Shown here one piece after another: positions 10,719-22,870 of a stretch of 64,000 bases of DNA (position 1 is its first letter; the number at the start of each line of letters is the position of its first letter). Source of the stretch: Piper betle (Eukaryota > Streptophyta > Magnoliopsida > Piperales > Piperaceae); assembly GCA_033002965.1 (NCBI GenBank), contig JAURVB010014610.1, positions 186,001 to 250,000 on the forward strand, read 5' to 3'. The translations under genes and the position numbers were made by a program. The notes under the pieces are model-generated. The model was given only the letters and a program-made list of their open reading frames with translations, did not search any database and was not told where the DNA came from.

Positions 10719-12055
10719 CTTTTTATCTCAGGATGATCTTAACTTTGTTTTTCGGGCAGTGGGTTGCTTGAGTGGATATCTAATATATGCTGTTTTTAAG
10801 TTGAATGGTATATGATATGCATGCGGACACTTGACTATTTTGTAATACCCCAATATTTGCAACCTCATGTTTAAACGTGTATCGGTTTTGTCGACCAGCT
10901 ACTCAATCACAAAATTAACGCCACCCTGAAATGAAAGGGGATTGAAAGTAAAATGCTATGTTTTAAACGTTTTCTTGCATTATGATATAAGAACAATACT
11001 AAAATGGCTGAATGAATGTATGGGGGGAGGGGTACATTTGTACTGTATTTGGTGGCTATAATTATGAATGTAAGCTGTTTGTTACTGCCGGAATGTTTCA
11101 AATAGGTGATCGATTTGAAAGTTGTTATCCAGTAATTTAGCAGTTTCAAGAATGTGTGAGGAATGCATTTATTGATTTGATTTTTTGTGGGTCAATCTTG
11201 TATAAGCCCCTGCTAGAAGAAAGTAGAAATATATGGAACAAACGCTCTTTTACTGTCGGTTTTCTAGCTTACTCCTATTCGGCATCCTTGGGTAGTCGTG
11301 GCAACCAAAACAGAAAACGTATTTGGAATTGCAGATCTGTGGTCATGGAGAGGAAATTTTATATGATTAATTCTTTCCTGTTTTTTTGGTGTCCATGGAG
11401 TTACATTTTCTCTTATTTAAAAAAATTCAATTCTATCCAATATCTGCAATTCTAGTAGCTCTATTGTAACAATTTTTTTGTAAAAAAATGATGTTGTAAT
11501 CTTGCACAAATCTTGCAGGTTTGTTCATTAAGCGATTCGTCGAGTCATACGTTAGCTACCGAGTTTAAAGATGATCTCAGACCATTGATCTCCTCGTAAT
11601 TGAAGATGTTCTAAAACACTATAACTCGATTTCTCCGCCTGGACTTGCTGCAATTTTAGATCTTAAAACCACAATTTATGTTTTTCAAATCAAATATATA
11701 CAAACCGGTGTTCCATAAATCAATTCATTAAACATTTCCAAACTGCCCGAATCAATCTCATAAACAAGACTTTTCCGACAAGGGAAAACCTCGTCCAACC
11801 AAGCTTAATTCTGCATGCGTCAACTGCAAGACATAAACAGCAGTTAGTTACCGGCAAGCGATAGTTAATGGTTTTCTTCCTAAATACGAAGGCTACCTAA
11901 TATGCAGCGCTGCAAACTAGTAGTGACCTGATTAATCGTCGTATAAAAAACAAAATGCAAATGAAGTAGTTTACATGAACAATAAATATTGATTGCATTC
12001 ATCGGTCTAAATTTCTATGTCATGGCAACTGTGTACCTTTCCAACAGATTGATGA
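10719..12055. other. 3' flank of the caprin-like gene and intergenic spacer
   Basis: The first 300-500 bp are probably the 3' UTR of the caprin-like gene. The rest is AT-rich with no recognised gene. The 3' end of the minus-strand hydrolase copy begins at 12056. Confidence 0.4.
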
Positions 12056-13193
12056 TCAGTTGACATGCTGAATGCCCGTCTTTATGAAGTCTAATACAAC
12101 TGAAATTAATTCATCTTGATGCGAGTAACCGTGATCAACTCCTTCCACAATATGAAGCTTGTGGTTTGGTATAAGCTTAGCAATTTCCGTTGCATCTTTG
12201 ACAGGAATGATTTCATCAGCAGATCCATGGACGGTAAGTGCGCAGGCGAAAATCACTTCATGGTTTGTATTAAAATTGTCAATTGATAAATTTAGTCTAC
12301 CCAGATCTTCAATAGGAGAAGATAATCAACAAGAAGCACACACTTAAATGACAAGCTGCAAGAGAGATTCTTCTCTATTACTGGCAATTCCTTGAGCTAG
12401 ACCTGCATAAAATTAATAAGGTATAAAAAAAACAAAAAATACCAACCTCCAATTTTTGTCGGATTGAGCATATCTGTACTTAAGCGATCCATGAGGCTTT
12501 CCTTGGTCACTCTGAACTCATTCGCCCCTAAAACGTGACAACAAATAATACAAATCAAATCACTAAATGCATCTGAGTAACCATGGTGGCATAAACGCTG
12601 ATCATAAAAATTGAAGATTTGAGAAAATATTTGAAGAATGGTTAAAGATATAGAAGGAGATGGAATTTAGAAGTAACGACATGCCAACAAGTCTAAGTTC
12701 CTATCATCTGAAAGGCAAAATATATCCTATCTGTTTATAATTCTTTTGGTAAGCCATAATTTACGAAAAATTATTATTATTATTTCATGAAGTAAGAATT
12801 ACCAGAATTCCCCTTGACTGCACCTAAACGACTTTCAGTCACCTTCTTCTAGAGCAAAACAACCAGACATATTGACAACAGTATGAACTCATCATATACA
12901 GAAGCACAAAGGAGGACTATGTTGCCACCTGCAAAAGAAAGTTTGCATGTCGACGAGATTGAATGCCAAACTGAAGTGAGAACAACTGGAGAAGTTTTTT
13001 CCTTTTCTTTTTGGGTTTTTCTTGAAATATGTAATGTTAACTTGGAAATTGGAATAGCTAATAACGCACCTTTGCTATGACCAGCTATAGCAGCTTTGCT
13101 ATGACCAGAGAGCAAGGTCATTCCTGATAAGACCAGGATATCCACACGAGCGCCAGTAGTTAGACCACGATTTGGTTCGGCGATCGACTTCAT
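12056..13193 (-). pseudogene. Alpha/beta hydrolase (plant serine-esterase-type) pseudogene, 3' half
   Basis: Read on the minus strand, the nucleophile-elbow exon near 13130-13075 reads GHSKAAIAGHSKG, the usual single GHSKGG being partly duplicated. The next exon (about 12950-12780) reads GGNIVLLCASVYDE, then in a second frame HTVVNMSGCFALEEG, then in a third frame VTESRLG. The family runs these as one frame (GGN.VLLYASKY..I.TVVN.SGR.DL..GIEERLG). Around 12530-12470 FRVTKESLMDRLSTDM follows, and the last exon reads ALTVHGSADEIIPVKDATE and HKLHIVEGVDHGYSHQDEL. The latter carries the catalytic Asp (GSADE) and His (DHGY). The 5' exons are absent, two frame changes interrupt one exon and the elbow is duplicated, so this copy is very likely dead even though its last exon is well preserved. 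Confidence 0.75.
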
Positions 13194-13847
13194 CTACTTC
13201 GACTTAGATACTTGTTGAGTGACTAGATTCAAGTTGACACATTCTGAGTAGAACAACTGGCTCCACTTGGAAGTAGAAGTAGTTGAGTGATTAGATATGA
13301 GTACAAGATTAGAATTTAGAAGTTTGATATTCTATGTTTTATTATGAAAATTTATGTTTATTGTTTCTAAGAAATATAAAGAATTAATATACATAACATT
13401 ATATTTGATACAAGATATTATAGCGCAACGGGGATTTAGCTTGACTAAGTGGGGTGAGTTCCAAGATAAACACTTCTTAATATGATTTAATTCAAACATA
13501 GCAAAATGATTTTTAAGCACTTTTTAATTTAACAAGAGCAAGGAATCAAAATTTCAGAGCATATTTGAGTTGAAATAGAAAATATACCGCTTGAAATATG
13601 CCTCTGTAAGCAAACTTTGTATATACCAGAAAAAACAAAGGTTTGGTCTGAATTACAGTCCAACTATTACAAATGCTGGCCTTCATCCAAGTATGTTTGG
13701 ACGAGCAAGACGGGTAGATGATCATACAAATTATTCATTCTCAAGCACAACAGGATAATGGGTATGTATTTTATTTTACTGAACAAACTCTGAAAATATG
13801 GAGTAAACACGATGAATGGTAATCCACTCCAATGTTCATAAAAACAA
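13194..13847. other. Spacer between hydrolase pseudogene and VIP5
   Basis: AT-rich. The part next to 13848 is presumably the 3' UTR of the minus-strand VIP5 gene. No additional gene seen. Confidence 0.35.
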
Positions 13848-15787
13848 CTAGAGAAGTCCTCTCCGTCGTTTGTAGTCACTAACGGTAAGAGTTAGAGCAT
13901 GGCGACGACCATCGTTTTCGGGCACACGCAATCCCATTGTAGCCTCTATTCTCTGCTTCCTCGCCATGAGAGCTAAATGAACACCCTGTGGACCTCCAAA
14001 CTTCTGCAATCCGGCAAGAGAAATCGGCAGCTCAAAGTTGTGTAACGAATTGGATTCGGTCCCTAGATCCACAGGTGCACTTGTGTCCACCAACTTTCCA
14101 GCATCTGCAGCAGCTTCTAGGGCAGCTACTGTTGCAGCCTCACCGGCAGGGCCGCTGCCGTTTCCATTGCCGGCAGTGGCAGTGGCGTCTGCATTGTCAA
14201 CTGCTGCAGCTGGTTGAGATTCGCCTTCCTCAGTTTTCATGTAATAATTTCTTGATCGTGTCCATCTCCTAGAGAAAGGATCATATCCAGCTTCTCCAGC
14301 TTTCAAGCCAGTGTTAACAGGCTTCAACGCTGAAGCATTCTTGAAGTTTTCAGCACGATTTTTCCTGTTCATCTCTGCCAACTTCATAGCCTTGGCATCC
14401 AATTCTTTCGATTGCCGCGAGGCCTCCAGCTCCTTTAGTCGGGCACGAATTCTGTCAACCTCAGCTTCATCATTTCGGCTCTCAGCAACCTCCATCTCTC
14501 TCCTAAGGCGGTCCTTCTCGGCAGCAACATTGAAAGGCCTAGAAGAAGCGGACTTTTTTCCTGAAGCATCTGTTTCACAGTGGCTGCTGAGTAAACAAAA
14601 CTGTTCATAATTTTATCAATAGCTTCCTTCTTGTCCTCAACTTCTTTAGCTGTTAGCATCCGTCCTCCATTCTTTTCTACCTCCCGAACCCAATCCTCGA
14701 ATTCCTGTGGTGTGGGTGGTGAATCAGACACCCTTGCCATTTGCCACCTCGCGGCAGAGGTCTCGTTACCCCAAACGCAATTCAAATACTTGTGAGTGGT
14801 TCGATTCTCCAACTTGTATTGCCGATCAGGATCAGAAGCATCTACATTACGAACTAAACAGAGACGGTAAATGCTAGCATTATTTCTGGACTTCCCAATA
14901 CCAATCCTTACAAAGCAACCAACTATAAGTTCTTCGAAAAATGGCTCCATAAACCACTTTGCAAGTTTTGACCTCTTAATGGTGATCTTTCTTACATCAT
15001 CATAAGCTGGTCTATCCTTGATATCGTCGTCACTATCAACCATTTCTCCATTATCTGAGTAGCCATCATCTTTAATATCACTTTCATTTCCACTATCACC
15101 TGAATCACTTTTGGGGCTTGTTGGTTTTCGCCTAGAAGGGGGAGATGAATCTCGTCCACCAGCAATAACATTCTTCATTCGATCACGCTGAGCTTCAGGA
15201 TTCTCCTGCTTCCGCTTTTTCGCACGCAACTCATTCAAAGCAACATCTTTGGCAGATGGCTTAGTGGATCGTCCACGAGCCGGCATAGGTGGAGGAGATT
15301 GTCTTCTGCTGCTGAACTGTGAGGACTTCTTCTCATTTTGCTGAGTGGAAGATGAGGCCCTTACTGTCTGCTTCAACTTATTATCATCTCTTTTGCTAGC
15401 TCGCTCGTATAATATTCTCTCCCGATCAAGTTCAGACATTTTTGCCAAGGCTTCCCTGTCAGCATCATCCTTATATAGATCACTTCCAATAGAAGCACTG
15501 TCCGAGTCATCATCAAAACCACCACCGAGATCATCCTCTCCTTGGCTACTGCCATGATCATCATCCTTTTCCAGTCTCTTCTTGAGAGGTACTTGAGATC
15601 CAGAGTGCTTCCAGCTTGCAAAACCTCCGGGATCATCGTCTGAATCGTCAGATTTGTCACTGCGATCATCTTCTGAGACAGATCCCTCCCTTCGTCTCTT
15701 CGCATGTGAGCGTGACAGAGGAGGTCTCCTTCCAGATGTACCGGTTCTACCAGCAGCTTCCAACAGCAAGTTCTCCAAATCCGCCAT
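13848..15787 (-). CDS. VIP5: RTF1/VIP5, Plus3-domain subunit of the Paf1 complex (one-base frame break)
   Basis: Intronless coding region read from ATG at 15787. The start MADLENLLLEAAGRTG matches the plant VIP5 N-terminus, so I prefer it to the in-frame ATG 30 bp upstream. Acidic Ser/Asp-rich and basic regions come first, then a Plus3 domain (about residues 267-370; ITIKRSKLAKWFMEPFFEE ... YRLCLVRNVD ... KYLNCVWGNE). A charged coiled-coil follows (DRLRREMEVAESRNDEAEV) and then a conserved C-terminus (ISLAGLQKFGGPQGVHLALM). RTF1 binds elongating RNA polymerase II and supports H2B ubiquitination and H3K4 methylation; in Arabidopsis it promotes FLC expression. At 14554-14559 a run of six A (coding strand) is one short of the frame needed for QEKKSASSRPFNVAAEK; with seven, the protein is about 646 residues, the normal length. 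Confidence 0.93.
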
Positions 15788-16660
15788 TTCTTTTTTGATC
15801 TCAGCTGATACTATCAAAATCTAAACGTCTCAGAAAGCTCACCTTTACAAAGCCAAATAAAAGAATCCACTTCATTTTCAGTAACACGAAGATGTAAACA
15901 ATATATTTGACTCTATACATACATTGCCGAATTGCACAGACAGTAACAAATTAGAAGGCTTAGCCACCAATTACCCAAGTCAGCTTCTCATAGATATTCA
16001 CATTTATTATAATTCCAATAATATACAAAGGTAATCACCCAACAAAGGCAACCGACAAACGATTAGCATGTGAGAAGTTTTTACCACCAAATCAAACAAG
16101 ATTCCAGAGTCTATGTACAGCCATCATCACCTACATAACCAATATAAGAAAATCACATCACACGAACACAGCACAAAATCAGCCCTTTCCAGCACTCAAA
16201 AGCAAGAAACAACATCCAATTGTCCATACAATTCAACATCGAAACAAAGAAAAGGCTTGAACTTGATGAAATTCAGCCATATCCAATAGCCCAAACATGC
16301 AATTAGCATCCGATCCAAGGATCACAAAAGAGCTCAACTTTCACACTTCCCACGATCCAGAAGTAAGCAAAAACCAGAAAAAAGAGCCGATTTTGCAACG
16401 ATCCCACTTCATAAAACCATCCCAAAACAAGAACTCCAATCTTGACAGTTGAATTTATATACCCAGAAAATAAAAAGAGAGAGAGAGACTTAAAAAGCAG
16501 ACATGAAGATGATTCCCATCTTTGTAGAATTTCACCTGGGACGGCGAGGATTCGCCGGAGCGGTGGGTAGAGGATTCGCCGGAGCTGGTTGAGGAAGAAG
16601 ACCGGCAGTTGTGGACAGGGTGAAAAGCAACCGCCCTTAGATTCCTGTTTTTTTGGGTCA
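15788..16660 (-). promoter_or_regulatory. VIP5 5' leader with probable 5'-UTR intron
   Basis: On the minus strand a GC-richer exon-like stretch (about 16650-16540) ends in CCCAG before GTGAAATTC, a good donor. A TTTTGATAG/TATCAG acceptor lies just before the start codon. This suggests a non-coding first exon and an intron of about 700 bp. Inferred from splice signals alone. A GA microsatellite lies at 16478-16488. Confidence 0.45.
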
Positions 16661-16739
16661 AATATTCAACAAATAAGGTAATATGGTTTTCAAGTAAAAT
16701 ATAATCTTGCTTTGTAAATAAAAAAAACGCACACTAATT

Positions 16740-17200
16740 AAACATAATTATAATTAGAGACGGTATTTTCTTACCCTAATATTAAAAGGTTACATTTTTT
16801 CCAAAAAATGTTCTTAAAAATTGCATCTTTTCACCTTAGGAAACTAACCACCCACCTTTTGGCTATCTCTTAAAACAAGGTTACTAAATCTTTAAAAATG
16901 TGTTTTTATGGAGAATTTATGCTTAATAACAAATAAATACTAATTTTCTTTTGTCTCAGTGAAAGTTTAGGGCTCTTCAAAAGGGTATTTTTAGGGGAAT
17001 TTATATTTAATAATAAGTAAATTAAACTTATGAAATTGAGTTTTTATTGGAAATCAGTGAAGGTAGAGTTAAGTACACATTTAAGGGGAGTTTATGCTTA
17101 ATGATAAACAAATTAAACTCTGGACGTATGAGTTTTCATAGGAGATTAGAATGCAGGTGTCTAAGAAAAAAGATGTAGATGGGCCAGTGTTACTATGTTA
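16740..17200. repeat. Degenerate ~100-bp tandem repeats, three copies
   Basis: The motif GGAG(A/T)(A/T)TTATGCTTAAT followed by AATAACAAATAAA or similar recurs near 16910, 17000 and 17090, each about 90-100 bp apart and followed by a TTTTTAT(T/A)GG-type stretch. Strongly diverged, non-coding. Confidence 0.5.
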
Positions 17201-20200
17201 ATTCATATCCGAAAAAAAAACATGTAGATGGGCTTGTATTATTTTTTTAAAATGGTTAATTCAAGTTAAAGATTTATTTAATTATCTTTATTAATAAATT
17301 AATTCTTATTATAATAAATATTAAATGTGGAGATTGTCCGTTCAATTGTCATTTTCCTTGGTTTTTTCTTTCTTTTTTCTTATTACAATCTTTTAAACAC
17401 ATTACAATCAGCATCATGTTTCATTAGTGAATTAAATTTTTATAATTTTATTTCTTATATTGTTTTGTACCTTTAAAATTTTGTGTTTTTTATTTTTATA
17501 AACTAATATTGATAAATTAATTTTTACAAACAGGTTATTGATTATAAACAGAATTTAATAAATCAAATTTCAATTTTTTAAATAGGCTTTTTTCAATTAA
17601 AAAAATCCAAAAAAAGTTTGCATCTTATATTTTCTTGGCTAATACCATTATTATTATTTATATAACGTGAGAGACATATATGATACTATTTAAAATAATT
17701 TAAAATGTCATTTTTACCAAGCCTGCATATTGCACGGGTTATTTGGCTAATTAATTAAAATTAGATATAATTTAAATATATACCGTACACAAGAACCAAC
17801 CCGGACATAGGCCCGGTCTAGTGTAACATATACATTATCGGTCTGAATTGATATGGTACGAGCACGTCTTAGTGCTTGTAACCAATAGAAATATAATGGA
17901 GATCATGATTTAACACTCCCAAATAAGCACACTAAGTATGGTATGCAAATAGAAACTTAGGAGCAAAAATTTTTAGGTTTAAGGTTTTAGTGACTTGAAA
18001 ATTGTCTGCGATTATGTAGAGTTTTTTTAATTATAAGTGTGATTTGACAATGTCCACATTGAGGATAAACATTGGATTGGCAAAGTGAAAATTTTCATCC
18101 TTTTTAATCCGATCTCAAATGGGTATCAAAATGGTTAGATTCAACTTGGATTGGCAGTTTACATGAAAAATTTCCTGATAAAATGGTAGATTACGCATTC
18201 TAATGAGGTAATTCGTTGCTTGAAAGGATTGAGCTTGGGGAAGAGTTGTGGCCAGGGATGCATCACACTCTTAACTTCCTAACCAGCCTTCATGCATGAA
18301 CTAAGACCTTTGCTAGAATGTGCCTCTCTGGGATGTATCACTTGACTCCCTTCTCATCCATGTTCTTTGCTTAGAAACTAAGTACTCAGGACATTCTCAC
18401 TTACCCAAAAGATCGTACCAAGTAATCCATCCCAGTTCTCTTCAACATGGTGTTACCCAGTACGTCTTCACAATTTCATGTTCAAAGCAAAAATACCAGG
18501 CTCTCCACCTCTTGCAGAAACTCGGGTCATGGTTCAAGCAAGATCTTGCGGTGGAAATTACCTTCCCAGAGCTGAAGATGAAATTCACCCACAAAAGATC
18601 TCGTCTCAAGGGCAGAACTCACTCCGTTCTTTGCGACAGCAGTCAACTCAATTTTTAGCAGTGATCAATTGAGTGAATGAAACAACCATTGCTACTGCAG
18701 CATTGGCAATTGCCTGGTAGAAAATTGTTTTCCGAACAATTGCATGATCAACGAGAAGCAAATGTCAAATGTGGACAAGCGTGACAGCTACGAACAGCGA
18801 ATCAGTCCAAGCTTAATAATCCAAAAACAGAGCAGTTGTTACGTTTGGCAAACGTTCTTCAATGGGGGCACCACACCACGGCTAACAAGGCCGGCTATCA
18901 GAGTTGTAATAATTCATCCACAAATCAATAGTTGTAAAAATCTGACTATTGCAAAACTGACTATATTTAATGGATTGAACAGGAGAGATCTGCAATTTCA
19001 TTATTTGCATCCCTTCAGAAGTAATGGTTGTCTTGGGAATCCCGGTTTGTAGCAACCAGCAACACCCCACCCCAACTTCGTAGTTTTAGATTATTCCAAT
19101 CCAAAGCATGCATTCGCTATAGTTCATGCGCATTTCTTGAACTTTATAATAATGCTACGAATGAAAAGAACACTGCATAAGCTAGAAAATCGCTAATTTT
19201 CATGTCAATCAATGACCTCTTCTTTAAGCAGAATCTTTGATGGGTTCTGAGAATCAAGAAACAATTGATGCCCATGGACTTCTTATTCACGCTATAACGA
19301 TAGTAACTTAGTAGATGACCACAGTTGATGTTGGTTGTTATACCTCTGAAATACTAATAAATTTTAGAGGGCGTAAATTGATGCTATCCTCTATGTAATT
19401 TTAAATAATATAACTAACCATGCAAAAGCTTTTACATCAAGATCCAGAATATCATACAGTACCAACCAAACACGACTCTACCTTGAAGAACAGAAACTCT
19501 GCTACAAAATTATCTTCTTCCACCACAGATAGCTTCTTACCTAATCAAACAAAATTGGTACCAATGTTGACACTGTTAACAGTCTAGACTTTGATGGGAG
19601 AGAAAGCAACTACTTCTATAATTATACATTAGTTTACTACAAAAAAAACAAAAACTTTTTTCCCCAACTTTTTCCACGCTTTCTCCGACTGAGTCATTTT
19701 AAACTTTTTTTTCTACATTTTGAAAATATTTGAAGGTGAATACATGCTAATTTTTTAAACTTTTTTTCATCAAAAAATTATTCATAAATCTTAAAATACG
19801 GAGAAAAGTGGAGTGAAGAAAATTTTTCTATGCTTATTTTATAGTGCGGACAAAAATTTTAAAATTAACGCATGTTAACTTATAAAATCTCCAAATATAA
19901 AAATAAATTTAGATTTTTCTCTGCTGCTATAGTCGAAGTCATTTTTCTAAAATGGAGAGAAAAACTAATTTTTTTGTAGAGATTGTAGCAGGAAGCTCTT
20001 ACTGATTGGGACAGATGCAAACAATGGGCTGTCATGATGATACCAATCACCAATAACCAATCACATAGTTTGAGGGAAGAACCCATCTTTTGTGCTTGAT
20101 TGACAATCATAAGATATAATATTTCACCGTCAATGGAGCAATTTTTGTTACTGTTTAACAGCCAGGACTTAAACGGGAGAGAAGATAACCATACTTGCGC

Positions 20201-20432
20201 CAGCAAGCTCAAACTAACTGAAGCAAGAAGTTAAAGAGATGTTTGATACCAATACCCAACATCAAAATATTTGAGGAAAGAATCATCTCCTCTCCAATTC
20301 ACAACATTTTGGTTGGGCAGATCAATAAACATGTTTTTAAATATAAACAATTATTAGACAATATCTTCAATCTTATTAGCAAATACAGTAATTTGATAGA
20401 ATCAAAACGAAGAAATCGTACCTCCGATCTCT
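17201..20432. other. Intergenic, no confident gene
   Basis: Mostly AT-rich. From 18300 to 19060 base composition is more coding-like, and overlapping open frames of 60-112 codons exist (for instance one containing QARSCGGNYLPRAEDEIH), broken by stops and frame changes. It may be a decayed gene that I do not recognise. A GCATATTGCACGGGTTA motif near 17727 resembles the ends of dispersed repeats seen elsewhere in the window. Confidence 0.35.
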
Positions 20433-21343
20433 TCAAATCTCCGATGGTTTTTTTGGTGGGGGAGGAAACTTGAAGCAGTAGAACTCGCACCCCGGCGAGA
20501 TCGCCTCCACCAACAACCTCGCCGTCCCCTCCTGCGCCGCCGCCGCCCCCTCCTTCTCCACCACCGCCGCCGCCGCAATCTCCGAGTAATCCCCGCCGCC
20601 CCCGGCCACGAACGCCACCACCGCGGCCTGCACCGGCCCCAAACCCGGATTATACGCCGCCGACTCCACGTACCCGCCGGCGTAGACCCTCCCCGCCCGA
20701 TCCGCCACCGCCGCCCCGGACGGGCACCCGGTGTACGGCGCGTGGGCGGCGTTGGCCGCGGCGGCGGCGGCGACCCGGAGCTCCTCGGCCGGGCCGGCGG
20801 CGCCGTCCATGGGGCGGCGGAGCCAGGAGCCGATCCCATTGTCGCGGGGCTCGAGCAGAAGCGGGGCGCCGGCGGGGAGGAGGTCGTCGGGGCCGAAGCG
20901 GTGGGGAAGGAGGTCGGCGAGGGGGCGTAGTCGGCGAAATTTACGGCGGAATCGGCGGCGGAGACGAGGAGGGTGGGGCCGGATCGGAGCTCCTGGAGGA
21001 ACTGGCGGCAGTGGCCGCAGGGGACGGACGAGACGGCGATGAGGGAGAGGGAGGGGGCGGAGTGGAGGGCGGCGTTGGCCGCGGCGAACTGCTCGGCGTG
21101 GACTGACTGGTGGAGGGGGACGCCGGGGAACTCGAGGTTGGCGCCGAGGAAGACGCGGCCGTCATCGGCGAGGGCGGCAGCGCCGACGTGGTAGTCGGAG
21201 ATGGTAGGGCGGGCGAGTGACTTGGCTGAGACGGCGAGGTGTCGAAGGAGGTCGGGGACGGCCTTGCCGGACTCCGCCGCCATGGCCACGACGTCGGCGG
21301 CGGTGATGACGAACCTGCTCTTCGTCTCCCCGGCGGTGGCCAT
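20433..21343 (-). CDS. CDA1: Cytidine deaminase (one-base frame break)
   Basis: Intronless, GC-rich, ATG at 21343. The N-terminal catalytic domain has the zinc and catalytic motifs: HAEQ (residues 82-85, His ligand and catalytic Glu) and PCGHC (108-112, two Cys ligands). DYHVGAAALADDGRVFLG and NLEFPGVPLHQSVHAEQ are typical of plant dimeric cytidine deaminases. The second, non-catalytic deaminase-like domain reads APYTGCPSGAAVADR and YVESAAYNPGLGPVQAA and ends near YCFKFPPPPKKP. The enzyme converts cytidine and deoxycytidine to uridine forms in pyrimidine salvage. After residue 141 (NFADYAP) the frame shifts: five C (coding strand; G5 at 20921-20925) where six would continue as LADLLPHRFGPDDLLP. 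With six, the length is about 303 residues, the normal size. No other lesions seen. Confidence 0.92.
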
Positions 21344-22299
21344 TTTCGTATTTTTGACTTTGTGTTACGATCACGTCGTCGCCTACTCCGGTCTATAACG
21401 ATGAGATCAGAATGGACATAAATACTAACATTTTCACTCTCTCCTTTTATTTTAACCTAAACTTAAAAGTTAAAAGTAAAATTTTTTTTACTGAAATTAG
21501 TATATATGTAGACATAAAATTATTAAGTATGAGGGTAATTAATTATTTTTAAGTTTTTACATAATATATACGAATTTAGGATTATTATACATAGACAATT
21601 AATAATTAATGTCCTTGTTTTTCTATTAAATTTCTTTGAAATATCATAATTCTTGTTTTTTATAATTGGAGAAAAAGTTTAAATTAAATAAAATGGACCT
21701 TAATTACTCCACGACACAATAAGTAAAATAGAAGATCAACTTTAATATTTACTTAAGTAGGCTAGTTTTATTCGTTAAAACTCTCATTTCAATAAATTTT
21801 TTCCCCTACTTGTCACAAACCTTACCATTAGTAGTAGAGTCGACTTGATGATAAGGGAAAGATTTATGAAGGATGAACAAAATTGTTTAATTATTAATCT
21901 AATTTTAAAAAATTTTAGGAATTTTTTCTTTATTTTTATTTTTTAAGCACTTGTCATTATGATTGTGTTAATTTTTAACCTAATAAAATAAGTAAATGTA
22001 CACCTCAATTAGCCCACCTCACAACTCAAATAATATAAAAATTTATGCAACAACTCAATTACTAACTGACACAAATCAAAATATTTCTCACTTAAATGCT
22101 CGAACAAATATTTTGATTCAATGTCACATGCAATTTGCCAAAGTAAAACCTACATAATGTAAAGAGTAAACTTTTTCGTGTAATCGTAGGTTACTTAAAA
22201 ATTGGCTTCATTTCAAGCAACTTTACCTTAATCAATTTGATGGCCAATATATGAAGCACCACAACATTCATTATTAGTATCATTTCCTTTATAGTAATT
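21344..22299. other. CDA 5' flank and AT-rich spacer
   Basis: The first 60-80 bp are the probable CDA leader. The rest is very AT-rich with no recognisable gene or RNA. Confidence 0.35.
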
Positions 22300-22870
22300 T
22301 ATTAAAATTAGTCATGTATGACTTGTATGGTTTATACTAAAAATAAATTTTAATTTTATACGTAAATTCTTGGTGAATAGCGAAATAAACTATAATAATT
22401 TAATATCTTTAGATATAAACACATTAGTTTTAAACATATATCCTAAATGAATAAGAAAATAAATTATAATAATTTAATTTTTATATTTTAAATATATATC
22501 CTAATTGAATGACAAGATAAACTATAATAATTTAATTTTTATATTTTAAATATATATCTTAATTGAATGACAAGATAAACTATAATAATTTAATTTTTTT
22601 ATTGTGTTTATTTTCTAAGACAATTAAATTGATAGTATAAAGTTAGAAATTGAGGTTAGCCTGGTTCGAACCTGTAACCATCAGTAAGGGGAGATATTTT
22701 TATTATTTTTTTGTAAGAAGTTAAAAATTAAAATTAGCTAGGCTTGAACTACTTTGAAGTGGGATATATTTTTATTATTTATTATTTTTATTGTATTGTG
22801 ATCGGTTAAATCTTCTATTTTTAATCACAAAGAATATATATTCAATGAATTAATACTTTGATAAACTGAC
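22300..22870. repeat. Copy of an AT-rich dispersed repeat, with three internal ~64-bp tandem units
   Basis: The phrase ATAAACTATAATAATTTAAT followed by ATATATATC(C/T)TAATTGAATGA is repeated at about 22385-22620 with a ~62-66 bp period; the last two units are nearly identical. The right part (TCTTCTATTTTTAATCACAAA) matches the ends of similar copies near 54480 and 63660. Non-coding. Confidence 0.6.

Noticed and set aside
13988..14610. Gln/Leu-rich plus-strand open frames
   Set aside because: Antisense of the conserved VIP5 C-terminus.
18320..19060. Candidate gene with several 60-112 codon frames
   Set aside because: Frames are broken, no splice-linked model or family match; mentioned only as possible debris.
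20731..21398. Plus-strand open frames opposite the cytidine deaminase
   Set aside because: Antisense shadows of a GC-rich gene. The minus-strand reading has clear catalytic motifs.
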